57,500 bases of DNA from Glandiceps talaboti. Its lineage: Eukaryota > Hemichordata > Enteropneusta > Spengelidae. The stretch covers positions 11,481,440 through 11,538,939 of the forward strand of contig NC_135571.1 of the NCBI RefSeq assembly GCF_964340395.1, given 5' to 3'. Position 1 is the first letter of the stretch, and each line of letters begins with the position of its first letter. The notes beneath the pieces are model-generated. The model made no database searches. It saw nothing but the letters and a program-made list of their open reading frames with translations, and was not told the origin of the DNA. Both the position numbers and the translations under genes were made by a program. This document shows, piece by piece, positions 36,601 through 45,839 of the stretch.

Positions 36601-36699
36601 CTTCAAGCACAACGGATAAAGAGAATGAAAGATATTTTAAAAGAAAGAGAAATCGCTCTTGAAATAGTGAAGCGATTGAAGTGTGGCTCATCGGAATGA
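33637..36699 (+). CDS. large Ser/Thr/Gln-rich, probably nuclear protein (paralogue of the 6989-9929 gene)
   Basis: A 1020-codon frame. I start it at the first in-frame ATG (A at -3). The open frame continues upstream to 33535, but only from a TTG and through an acceptor-like CTCACACAG/G (about 33624), so earlier coding exons are possible. Residues 1-28 hold MFVIDSVYTLSE..AKVLFP, residues about 263-280 hold IQSAAAKLREMAEKRASE, and the C-terminus has eight Asp (975-985) then the charged helix RIKRMKDILKEREIALEIV (989-1012). All three blocks occur in the same order in the minus-strand paralogue. Unique parts are a strongly basic stretch (about 510-535, likely nuclear localisation), a Gln-rich region (about 588-690), and Thr/Ser/Pro repeats near 890-955. 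The family is not recognised. A nuclear cofactor role is inferred. There are no catalytic or zinc-binding motifs. Confidence 0.85.
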   Translation: MNGDGQMFVIDSVYTLSETEAKVLFPDEKFETKQLKTPTGKSPNLPNEGNVTPHQNGGEYWSNSQSSDFTLNTQRPPDTSHDGKHTLNDRHRLPTPVTIQNTVTTLTNTSTQVVVPQIEEFKTDTNFNESSSQMPLSETPTMKSASPTSTSTPFSKKHMILSRHYKGSSVPWSTPTSPNISAGSASPLIVQPSSTTIVADTSTCEQSENNWRGSITQTSTSNDQPVVDAILHSRHVLANLNESTVKSGIMDCKITDPVGKTEIGIQSAAAKLREMAEKRASELSCENLHSVTNPRFSPFTTWGTGLSDIARTGSSSSIENLPSLLPSPRCENHTPFRNVWDSQNNIMAAGFDRNKIEMIPKAFPGPIDDYSVTKNIIHSQHRRLWMDSTTNQKTENLETGHFTNKPIVSMIKQTCDRYSPKLADELQQFSLTTSSPDIGYQNRIVPLKTPRQHEAEATQAAEKRQKDGQMLEQDENHITHKDDGFQIHRDAIEKHTDNNMKADSNNGNNMTRRVVRKRTRRRRRKWCRKKQHHKYTNPKARRQQESPDSTQPTAALSLSQNNEVVQLQLSALLKTNGNQEKHQQLTPSTREQQQHFQTQKKLQNHQQQIEHQERLPWATFQQQRHMPKQKQVQQSHLQEIATLQQQQHIQQYPNFQQRSEHQQHQLVPVSTPQQQQRQQQPQNQYTGGVSRQSQLPALLLSSPILPPAHTPRPLQQQTEEKDQQNPLFSTVLPTTIGEIVDSMTNQYMLPDKATAKDDVTGQPPLKERVTSSKNTAVVKKTLQRPIDTSVTSKPKNREDMTLIELLRLPTREMNFEIPRQTNPVTELNQQTSNLTHSSILKQPAQSHSTGTIRPAHGIEPTLTHPICRTRSTHGIQPTQAHQTSTADPTPRIERTQTQSVSTADVTHMIQTISTTTANPSSGIQPLSTHSAKTTNPSNGIKSASSQPPSKNGRKRSIQPDLVPKKRDSSSLSTNGSDDDDDDDDAVYDLQAQRIKRMKDILKEREIALEIVKRLKCGSSE

Positions 36700-37905
36700 T
36701 CATGTTATACAGGTAACTCAACTACTTTGCCTTTTGCCGAAGACTACTTGAAGTTTTGCTAAATGCAGTATTTTCAAGAATTTTTTTTTTTTCTGAACGG
36801 TTAGCCGAAAATCGTTGAAAGAGACAACAATAACAAAACATATACATGATTGGAGGGAAAAGTGAGGTCACCTTTTAATTGTCTTTTTGTGGCCAATCGA
36901 GTTTAAACTAATTTGCATAAATTTGACTTGTAAAGTTACAATATAATCAAAGTTCTCAAGCCTCGTTTAAGGTGCACAATTTTTGCTAAAAATGAATAGT
37001 TTTCGTTGGTGTTGCTTAACCTTGACAACATATTACGACTGTAAACCAAAACTTTGGCAACGAAATATATAAATGTACACTTCTTAAAATTCAACACGTC
37101 ATCTGTTATCGTACTACCTGACGATAATTATGGTGATTGTAAAACCATAAAAGAAAAATGTGTTTGAAATAATTTATGACAACTTGCATTTTTGTCTCAA
37201 ATGTTTTTTCAGTTCGAATATAAGATCTGTAATGTAGCATGCATGTCTGATATTCTCTTTCTATGTATAAATTATTAAGTATTTAAAGCTAAATAATATA
37301 ACCGGTATGTAATATAATCCTTTACGCATATCATCATATATAGCGATTTGGGGGTTTGTTTGTTTGTTTGTTTGTTTATATTTAATGTATCACAAGAACA
37401 TTTTCATGTGGCTTTGACTATGGTTAAGAATATAATTATAAATTATAACATTAAACAAATATAATTTTTGCAATGAAATACTGAAAAAGTAGACTCTTGG
37501 TGGCGATGTTACAACACTGCACCTAGCCAAGTCTCTTTGAGTAGATGCTTTAAAACACATGGCACCAAAGGACACTGTAGTTATTTTTGTATGTATTCAT
37601 TTCATTTGATGTTTTTTTAAAAAAATCAATTTATCAACTTAATCCTTTAACAATAATTTCAAATTCAGAAATCAAGTGTTCACTTTAACGTCTCATTGTC
37701 GTCAGTTAGCTTGTCATGATTTTTATACTATTCAAATTCAGATTTTGACGTATGAATACAGACTATTAACTGCCTTGCAGTAATACATATTTGGTGGCTG
37801 CTTAACTGAATATCGCCCTAAGAGTCGTCGGTGTGTTTGTCGCTTATGTGTTGCCCAATCCATGCTGTTTCATGATGTAAACCCTGTCGATGTCGCGCCA
37901 TATTG
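36700..37905. other. 3' flank of the 33637 gene, intergenic
   Basis: A possible ATTAAA signal lies at 37450-37455, about 750 bp past the stop. A GTTT run lies at 37352-37378. No other feature was recognised. Confidence 0.4.
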
Positions 37906-37907
37906 GC

Positions 37908-37999
37908 CATATTTGGTCAAAGTATGTGACTGTATTTGGTCAAAGTATGTGACCATATTTGGTCAGAGTATGTGACCATATATGGTCAAAGTATGTGAC
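37908..37999. repeat. four 23-bp tandem units
   Basis: The unit CATATTTGGTCAAAGTATGTGAC is split here as CATATTTGGTCA plus AAGTATGTGAC. It repeats exactly four times with one to three changes, each unit carrying one TTGGTCAAAG core. It is non-coding. Confidence 0.85.
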
Positions 38000-38000
38000 C

Positions 38001-38590
38001 ATATTCACCAGGACATCGGCCGTGACCTTTGCTCTCCTATCGTAAAATCTAGCATGGAAAGACTGTGGGTCGTATATCCTGTAGTAAAGCACGACTTCCA
38101 AACCACTACTCAGCACATATTCCCTTTAGTACGTGCAAGAGAAGTTTGCAAGTACAGCCGGCCATTTTATGCAAATAAGTCATACTAGGACGGCGCATTT
38201 GACGACAATGGTACATTAAAGAGATTATTAGGCTCACTACATTTTAATGATCTCACAACACCTGATCTATTTTGCGTTTTTATTTCCTTACATTTTTGAT
38301 AGTTTGCTGATAAAAATGCAACATTTCAAAAGCCTTGGATAACAACAATTGCTTTGCAATATTGTCAACGTTTTCAAAGAGATAAGCAAAACTTTAAATT
38401 TATCACATATGCTAAGAAAATAAAAACCCAAAGTTAATCAGAGGTTCCATAATGACATACACTAATACATCTACTTGAAGCAAGTAAAGTAATTGTCACA
38501 CCTTGAATACTTAATGGTTAAAGAGAGCCTATTAATATATATTGTTCTTCAGACTTTATTGTGTATTTATTGTAAGATATAGAGAAATAC
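38001..38590. other. intergenic, nothing recognised
   Basis: AT-rich; no gene was recognised. Confidence 0.5.
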
Positions 38591-38600
38591 ATCAGTTTAA

Positions 38601-38638
38601 AGCATATCACTTAATATATATATACATGTATTTATGTA

Positions 38639-38728
<90 letters not shown>

Positions 38729-38738
38729 GTGATATGCT
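38601..38738. mobile_element. TTAA-flanked (TA)n hairpin element (138 bp)
   Basis: AGCATATCACTTAATATATA at the left and its exact reverse complement at the right enclose a long (TA)n core, so the whole element can fold as one hairpin. TTAA lies on both sides (38597-38600 and 38739-38742). Its ends differ from those of the 4663-5008 family. Confidence 0.65.
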
Positions 38739-38742
38739 TTAA

Positions 38743-39086
38743 TGTATAGTATATAATATATATATAGTGGTGTTGTATTATGCCCATAACCTCTGCCAGT
38801 GGTGATGCAGTATTAAGCTTTAATTTATACCAGTATATGAATAGTGTTATTTTTTCATTTTCAAGGGATTGTGGAAACCGATTTTGTTTTCTTCATGCAC
38901 TCTAATTAGATTCAGTTATTCTAATTAATTCTTCTACATTCACTGACATCTGAATAAGAACACTAAAGTATTACGAAAGCTGATATTTTTTTTTCTTTTT
39001 TAATATGGTATATGTAATTCCCACACCTTACTAGCTAACCTTAAGTTAGTATTTATCATAAGTTGAATTGATAACACTAGCAACGT
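38743..39086. other. intergenic, nothing recognised
   Basis: AT-rich spacer between two TTAA-flanked elements. Confidence 0.5.
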
Positions 39087-39090
39087 TTAA

Positions 39091-39400
39091 CTTGTCCATA
39101 TGGATGAGGATTGGTATTTTTTAAAGGATGAAACTACATAGACAAAGTCTGTGTTTGTGACTCAATGCAATGCAAAAAGCTAAAAAAAAAAAAAAAAAAA
39201 AACATCCAAAACGTTTGCTATTCAACGTATAATAACAAACATTTTACACATTTATTAACTTTTTGCGATTTATTGAGTTACAAAGAAGTACATGGTATAT
39301 GTTATTTCACGTTGATTTTGTCAAGTAGGAAGCCATGATAAAATTGTTTTATAAATTAAAAATCCAAAATAAATACCCAATCTTCATTCACATGGCGACT
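39091..39400. mobile_element. TTAA-flanked foldback element, decayed copy 2 (310 bp)
   Basis: Matches 4663-5008 from the terminal CCATATGGATGAG through the central AATAACAAACATTTTACACA to the right end. The left arm is shortened and an A run (about 39182-39200) has grown in it. Flanks are TTAA (39087-39090) and TTAT (39401-39404), the latter one base off. Confidence 0.75.
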
Positions 39401-39404
39401 TTAT

Positions 39405-40460
39405 TAGTTAACATTGTCGTTATTGCATTGACACACCATACAGAGTAAAAAGCTACGGTTTCAATGGCTGATGTTGTCTTCTGTATCACTTATTATTTAG
39501 ACTGGTGTTACTGTTATAAAATATGCAAATCTCAGTTAATTTATTCTACCTGGTTACTGTATTTATCTTCCTATAGACTGATAATCTATTTGTAATATGT
39601 TGAATAAATATTGCAGCTAAAAATGTGTTTGACAACAAACTCTATGCTTTGTGTTGAAATAAAACTCGGATGGATAATATAGATTATATTCCGTGTACAT
39701 GTAGTTGTAATAATGTCTATGCAAACACAACTTAAGTGCTGAAGACCTGAGACAGATTTACTATGGAGAAACTACAACGTACAATAATAATTGTAGCAAT
39801 CATGGGCCGTATCAATGAGGTCAACAAGGTCAGATTCTTAATGACGTCATTAATTGCTACTTGGCTAACAGACTTTCGCTGTTTGTGTGTTGTTGATAAC
39901 ATTACTAAAGGTTTGTCAAAATTGAGAGAAAATCGTTAACACCTGGAGATTTATACACAATACATTAACTTCTCTTGAAATATGATCGTCAGTATGATAA
40001 AGTTATATATAACACGTTTCACATTAGTGCTCACTGGCTCTGTTATACAACTACGCAGAAACCATTAAGAAACTACACATGTTGCACTTTAAAAAGCTCA
40101 ATATTGCAATTTTCTGTACATTATGTCCCAATGAAATACATTATTAAACGTACTGCGACTACACACATAAAATAAAGTGGTTTATTCATTGTCGGAGAGA
40201 ATGTGCATAATAATGAGCTGGACAACTGTTTTTTGCATATTAAACATTATTTATTTGCATAGTAGTAATAAGACACCATGCATTGGACCCATTGACTTAT
40301 AATGGAAAACAGCGGTGAATAGATTAACTTGAACAGTGGGTTGACATGGACATAATCGTGGTTCACATTTTGTGAAAGGAGCTTAAACCATTTTCTGTTT
40401 CCAATGTACTAATTGAAGCTTTACCAATCAAACAGTGCTTTCGTACAGTAACAAAATATC
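39405..40460. other. intergenic, nothing recognised
   Basis: No exon was recognised; a TGACGTCA palindrome lies at 39842-39849. Confidence 0.5.
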
Positions 40461-40462
40461 GA

Positions 40463-40732
40463 ATACATACATACATACATACATACATACATACATACAT
40501 ACATACATACATACATACATACATACACAATATACATATGTGTCTATGTATGTGTATGTGTATGTATGTATGTATGTATGTATGTATGTATGTATGTATG
40601 TATGTATGTATGTATGTATGTATGTATGTGTGTGTGTGTATGTATGTATGTATGTATGTATGTATGTATGTATGTATGTATGTATGTGCGTGCGTGCGTG
40701 CATGCATGCATGCATGCATGTATGTATGTATG

Positions 40733-40766
<34 letters not shown>

Positions 40767-40815
40767 TGTATGTATGTATGTTTGTGTGCGCGCGTGCGTA
40801 CGTACGTGTGTGTGT
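40463..40815. repeat. back-to-back (CATA)n and (GTAT)n arrays
   Basis: A CATA array (40463-40527) is followed, after a short spacer, by a GTAT array (about 40552-40782) with GTGC/CATG and CGTA variants. The two arrays are complementary, so this is a potential hairpin. The Tyr/Val/Cys/Met and His/Thr/Tyr/Ile frames are artefacts. Confidence 0.95.
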
Positions 40816-40819
40816 CTGT

Positions 40820-41240
40820 GTGTTTCAAGGTGTCATTATTACACTAAATTTGGAAGTTTTATCAACGATATACTAAAAAATGAGTTTTATATTCAGTGAT
40901 CATATCATCATGATAAATATAACAATGATGCGAATACATCGGCAAACAGCTGATGAGAAATGTATATTAAGCTTACATCACACACTTGTTAAAACTAGCT
41001 AAACTAGTCAATGTCAAACTTGCCTTTTAATGAATGGCGTCATGATTAAAAGAGCCCCCGTACTTGCTGTGACATGTAAGGTAAAGTTTTCATAGATTCA
41101 ATCCCATTGGTTGGAATGGGGGCAATGCATGGAAAACACGTCATTATCTGGTTTGACTAGTGTTAATGAATACAACATCAAATAGAGAGTTATATGTCCT
41201 TTCGAAGGCTTCGCATTATAGGAACTATTGTTAACCTTTT
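40820..41240. other. 3' flank of the insulin-like gene, nothing else recognised
   Basis: No repeat or second gene was recognised. Confidence 0.45.
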
Positions 41241-41246
41241 GGCATA

Positions 41247-41252
41247 TTTATT
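41247..41252 (-). terminator. poly(A) signal of the insulin-like gene
   Basis: Minus-strand AATAAA 153 bp past the TAG at 41405, giving a compact 3'UTR typical of a peptide hormone gene. Confidence 0.5.
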
Positions 41253-41404
41253 GTTTAACGAAAGGTAAGATAACAGAAACAGTAAATGTCACGAACTGCT
41301 ATATAAAAGAACAAAATTACATCGTCTATGTTATGTGAAGATCGGGCAAATATGAACAGAGCAAGTTGTGACCTGGCCAAGAATCTGAGTTCTCGTTGTC
41401 CTCT

Positions 41405-41604
41405 CTATTCCTCGCTGTTCTGGTTCTGAATACTAAAGAACAAGGAGAGAAGTTCGAATTCTCTCTGTCTTTCATAGCAACAGTATTGAATCTTTCTTTC
41501 AAGTACACAATATCCGACGCAGCATTCTTCAACGATTCCTCGCCGTTCAAGACTTTTAAGTGGACTTGAAGATAGAAAGGATGACGCCTCTTTTTTCTTC
41601 CTTC
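41405..41604 (-). CDS. insulin-like peptide, exon with C-peptide end and A chain
   Basis: The exon starts after acceptor CTTGTCACTACACAG (AG at 41606-41605) in phase 1, matching the phase-1 donor of the B-chain exon, and ends at TAG (41407-41405). It codes residues 66-130 of the precursor. A basic RKKK (66-69) and an RR (85-86) are prohormone-convertase sites. The A chain then begins GIVEECCVGYC (87-97) and continues through the fourth canonical Cys (106) with a second Cys directly after it (107). The pattern CC-x3-C-x8-C is the insulin-family A-chain signature, with Ile at the usual Leu position and Tyr before the last Cys. A C-terminal extension of 23 residues without further Cys follows, as in some IGF-like peptides. 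Confidence 0.9.
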
Positions 41605-42562
41605 CTGTGTAGTGACAAGATTTTTTTGACATTTTATAATTTGTGTGTTTAATTGTCTCGTAGGTTGTGCAAAGTTATCTACATAACTGTCACACTACGT
41701 TTTATTTCGTTTTAAATAAACAGTGCTTATTATATATAGCTTCAGCATTGTTTGGCCAAAGACATTCGGAAATTAGGACCGTCTAACACGTGTTGTTTCC
41801 AAGAAAGCCATAAGGTGCTTTTCCCCCAAAGCGAGTCAAAGCTATTAAATGAACTATCAAGATCATTGAGCCTGATCACAAGGTTTCATGTTGAGATAGA
41901 CACCATAAAGATAACACACAAACATCACTTACACAGTGTCTGCTCTGTAGACACCATAAAGATAACACACAAACATCACTTACAGCGTGTGGGCTCTGTA
42001 TATAAACAGTAACTACTGCACAAGGTATAATCTGTTGAAGTTCAAACAAAATCCATGGTCAGTAGCCAGTGACAGTTGGTAGAATCTGTTAAAGTAGTAT
42101 GCATACTGTTACTAAGTATAACATTAACTAAATACAGAGTCCACATGGTGTAGGCGATGTTTGTGTGTTATCTTTATGGTGTCTACCTCAACATGAAACC
42201 TTATGATCAGACTCATTGATCTTGATAGTTCATTTACTATCTTTGACTAGGTTTGGGGAAAAGAACTGTAATGGGAGTACAGCAGGCTTTCACCCAAATT
42301 TGCGAATTTTCGCAACTCTGTTTCAGGGAACGAGGTTACACTCTGCAGTGCTGGTAAGAATAATCTTCCTATAAGTTATGAAAAATTTCACAGTGCATCT
42401 AATAAATATTCATGTTCACTAAAACCCATGAGGCTATTGTGTGTTACTGAAAGAACAGAGGTGAAAAACAGTTTCAATTTGGTGTTGCTTGGTAACCGAG
42501 ATAACATTATGTGATATGAAATAATGGACTGATTCTCCAGAACTAAACGTTTATGACAATAC
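41605..42562 (-). other. intron of the insulin-like gene
   Basis: A 958-bp GT-AG intron (donor AACG/GTATTG, acceptor CTACACAG/GA) in phase 1 within the C-peptide, the position and phase conserved in insulin-family genes. It contains a foldback element at 41818-42263. Confidence 0.8.
41818..42263. mobile_element. foldback element inside the insulin intron
   Basis: The left arm (41818-42005) and right arm (42133-42263) are diverged inverted repeats, sharing CTTTTCCCCAAA ends, an ATGAACTATCAAGATCA stretch and a GACACCATAAAGATAACAC stretch. In the left arm a 51-bp segment (41899-42000) is tandemly duplicated, while the right arm has it once. It is non-coding, and the target duplication is not clear. 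The forward open frame over the left arm (to 42012) is an artefact of this duplication. Confidence 0.7.
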
Positions 42563-42755
42563 CGTTAACTACTGAGATTTGTTCTGGGACAATTGGTTTC
42601 CTCGTGATTGCTTCCGATGGCTCCCAGTAGCAGCTATCGCAAAGCATTTCCATCTCGTTCGTCAACTCACTACCACAACCACCCTGGCTTCGATAAACAG
42701 AGGCCAACACTACTAGGAGTACTGTCCAAATAAGGAGATACTGTGATGACGTCAT
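42563..42755 (-). CDS. insulin-like peptide, exon with signal peptide and B chain
   Basis: First coding exon of a 130-residue secreted hormone precursor (193 bp, ending phase 1). Residues 1-25 are a signal peptide with core YLLIWTVLLVVLA. The B chain follows: C27-GSEL-x7-C39, i.e. CG-x2-L with the canonical C-x11-C spacing, then an extra Cys at 42 (LCDSC). With five A-chain cysteines the precursor has eight, so four disulfides are expected: three canonical and probably one extra B42-A107 link. It would act through insulin/IGF-type or relaxin-type receptors, and the receptor class cannot be read from sequence. Seven bases upstream of the ATG is an acceptor-like TTCACGTCTATCTACAG (AG at 42764-42763), matching the 5'UTR intron common in insulin genes. 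A CCAAT motif lies on the minus strand at about 42810. The CRE palindrome TGACGTCA overlaps the start codon. Confidence 0.9.
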
Positions 42756-42764
42756 ATTGTTCCT

Positions 42765-43390
42765 GTAGATAGACGTGAAGAGAAAGTAAATGTTTTGTCC
42801 TGTGATTGGCCGGAATGAAATGCTCTACGAAAGGACTTTGTAAAATGTGTACCATTTTGTGTATTTTTATCATCTGTACTGAGATTTTGGTATACAATAT
42901 AATAACACTATTATAATTATTAATAGTATTTATGATATGCTCGTTTCTTGAGAGCGTCAGGGGGTAATTCAAACGTATTGCCTAGTTATGGAGGTATTAG
43001 TGGATGTATATTACCCTGAGGGTTGTAATATGTAGCAACTATTTCCGCGAGGCTGAATGTTAAGAGAAATAGTTGCTTTATGACATCACGAGGAGTAATA
43101 TTATGCCTATTATTGCCCGGATAAGGAAGGCAATAAATGTTTTATAACACATTGCATTCTCAGCCAAACATCCATGCCATATATAGTCGAAACAAATTGC
43201 GGTTAGTTTTCTCGTACCTCATGAAAGTACCCTACGGTAAATAGGAAACGAAAAGTTGTCATTTTATGCAAATTTAGGTTACAATAAGTCATTAGGTCTT
43301 ACCACATGGTATGACCTACACCAATTACTGAAGTCTATATGAAAATGATACGCGCGCTATAATCATTTATTACCCCTAGCACGAATCTAC
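42765..43390. other. 5' flank or 5'UTR intron of the insulin-like gene
   Basis: Includes an imperfect hairpin (AGCAACTATTTC at 43034 against GAAATAGTTGCT at 43067) and a GGCAATAAATGTTTTATAA stretch resembling the right end of the 28806-28987 palindrome. No 5' exon was identified. Confidence 0.4.
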
Positions 43391-43394
43391 AGTG

Positions 43395-45272
43395 AACACC
43401 GTATTATTTCATATGAGACCCGATTTTTCGTTTGAGACTCGCATCGGAAATCACCGTCCTGAATATTTTACCTGGTTAGTCTAATAAATATGTACAAAAT
43501 AACGCCAACAATAGTTATGCGAAAGAATTTCATAGTGCACTGATTATGGAAAAGTATAAATAGATAACAGAAACTTGAGCTGAGACGGAATAAGTAACTC
43601 TGTCGGCCTGGGTCGAAATACTAGGTCTCTGACAATGACACCGTTGCATTACGTGACCGAGGGCTTGTTACAAATGGAGTTATTACTATGCTCATTCCTG
43701 TAATTAACCCACACCACAAACTAAACTGGTCAATTCGATAGAATGTGTTACACACAGTCACATTTCTAGGCTTGGTTTTAACTGTCCGTAAGGACGGGGT
43801 CTTATATGATTATGTTTGCCTGTCACAACAATTTCTGGACAATTTACAAAAGTACTGTTCATTGTAAATGTACAACTGAAGCTCGTTGGGAAACCGTGTA
43901 ACAATCGGGGGAGTATAGCGAGTGAATGATTAATCATTAATATTTTAATGCGTGAATGGTGAATGCATCTTTTTTAAATCGTGAATGTGGTTCGGTGAAT
44001 ATTGTTGTTGGTGAATAATCTTTGTTTTCGAACAGGGCACTCACCGGTACATTACGCAACAAATCGGAAAAATCTATTCAGTTCATTAAACTTTGTTACA
44101 TTGTATAATCAATGGATTTTATACCTGTCAGTCAAATATTGCTGACTAAAGACGTTAAAAACAATAATATCATATTCGTGCGTATTAAAGTGTTTACACC
44201 ATATAAAAATCAGCCATACACCACTAAAATAGATCGTTTTGCTCCTGTTTACATGGAAACCTGTAGACTTGTACCAGTCCCTAGAGACATTTTTGTCCTT
44301 TTATTTCATTTTTAGTTTTGACGTTTTCGAATAAAACGTTAACAAATCCACAATATCATATTCGTTTGAATGTATTTTTATGTGTTTAAAAAATAAAGTA
44401 AACCGACTGACGATCACTTTTCACCGTTTGTAAACACGGAAACACCTACACTGGCACAGTCCCTTGGGAGATATTTGGCTTTGTTTTGAACACTTTTGTA
44501 AAGGAAAATGTCCCCATTAAAAACATTCCCAGTTACTAGCTTTATTAATCTCACAAGGCTGTTCACAACTTGAATGATTCACTCAGGTCACTATTTCACA
44601 CATGCAAAAGAATACACTTGTGTTAAAGAAAATATTCAAGTCATCAATGGGATCATTCCTGCCGTCGAATTTGTACGTTTTTGAATTTGTTGCGTTTTCT
44701 GTCATTTACAATGTTTTAATGTTGTTTTTTTCTCCATTTTCGCCCACAAACTTAGTTTTCGAATGAAAACATCTGGTTAAAAATCGATATTATTTGTATC
44801 TACGTAACTGCAATATTCTATCTATTTTCTTGCAATATCTAGCCAGCCGCACAATATGCGTGTATGCAAGAAGCAGGTGCAGATTGGATGGATTGGATGG
44901 ACAGCTATACTGTTGTGGGACTGCCGATTGTTTGTGCCTTTTCATTTTTATTCCTCTGTTTAGTTACTTTATTTCAGTTTGGAAGAGGGGATTAATGATA
45001 GACTACTGGTGAGAGTTATAATTATAATATCAAGATTTGACCCGGGCCAAGGTACTGTGACTCGGGTCGGAACTTATTCCGTCTAAGATCAAGTTCCTGG
45101 TTTCGATGTATACTTTTCCTTGATCAGTGCACTATGCACTTCTTGTACATAACCAGTAATAGAGTTATATTGTATAGATTTATTGGACTGACCAGGTAAA
45201 ATATTCGTGACGGTGATTTCCGATGCGAGTCTCAAACGAAAAAGCGGGTCTCACGTGAAATAATACGGTGTT
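43395..45272. mobile_element. 1878-bp non-autonomous DNA transposon with long TIRs
   Basis: Both ends read AACACCGTATTATTTCA inward, perfect for 17 bp. The inverted arms continue with mismatches and small gaps for about 230 bp (to about 43630 and from about 45055), including CGTTTGAGACTCGCATCGG and GACGGAATAAGT stretches. A 4-bp target duplication AGTG flanks it (43391-43394 and 45273-45276). The interior has GTGAATGGTGAA-type subrepeats (43908-44035) and two short frames (44112-44315 and 44794-45012) with no transposase motif. The superfamily is unassigned. Confidence 0.8.
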
Positions 45273-45279
45273 AGTGGCA

Positions 45280-45545
45280 TAAAAGACCATGAGTATATGA
45301 ACACGTCGCATTTTCAGTACAAGTGAATCGAGAGCTTCATACTACCAGGAAACCTTCTGTAACCACAATTTGGCATAATGGTCAAACACAATCCATTATG
45401 TTGGAGCAGCAAACGATACTTCGACGATATACAGAAGTACATTTCAATAATCACTAGCACAAGCTGACAGTGTATAAGGTTTTTACTCACGTGAAAATTT
45501 GACATAAAACCTGGATTAAACTATATTTCTAGGATAATACTACTC
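45280..45545. other. intergenic, nothing recognised
   Basis: Short spacer with a minus-strand open frame of 63 codons without features. Confidence 0.5.
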
Positions 45546-45552
45546 TAAAGTC

Positions 45553-45832
45553 ACGTGTTCAGTTATTGAACACATATTAGAACACTTATAATTGTAACAT
45601 TTTTTTTGAATGCAGTGTATGTGTTCAGAAAGGAAACTAGAACGCATGTGTTCAGATTTAGAACATATAGTGTATTTATTTGAACACATAACAAATGTTC
45701 AAAATCATATGAAATAGAACGCTGTTGACGCATCGGCACACTGTAACACTTTTTGAACACAGAATGTGTTCAGAGCAAATACACAGAATGCATGTGTTCT
45801 GGAAACCAGACCAAACTGAACACATGCGACGC
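45553..45832. repeat. cluster of GAACACA / TGTGTTC inverted motifs
   Basis: About a dozen GAACACA-like or TGTGTTC-like heptamers occur in 280 bp, several paired as palindromes such as GAACACAGAATGTGTTC. Period and orientation are irregular, so it is not a simple tandem array. The minus-strand frames across it carry no recognisable domain. Confidence 0.6.
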
Positions 45833-45839
45833 GTCCTAA

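Noticed and set aside
37908-37999. CRISPR-like array
   Set aside because: The units are contiguous with no spacers, and the sequence is animal nuclear DNA.
41752-42012. 86-codon plus-strand frame with an internal repeat
   Set aside because: It lies over the left arm of the foldback element in the insulin intron; the repeat is the 51-bp duplication.
44112-45012. Two short plus-strand frames inside the 1878-bp element as a transposase
   Set aside because: 67 and 72 codons with no DDE/D or DNA-binding pattern; far too short.
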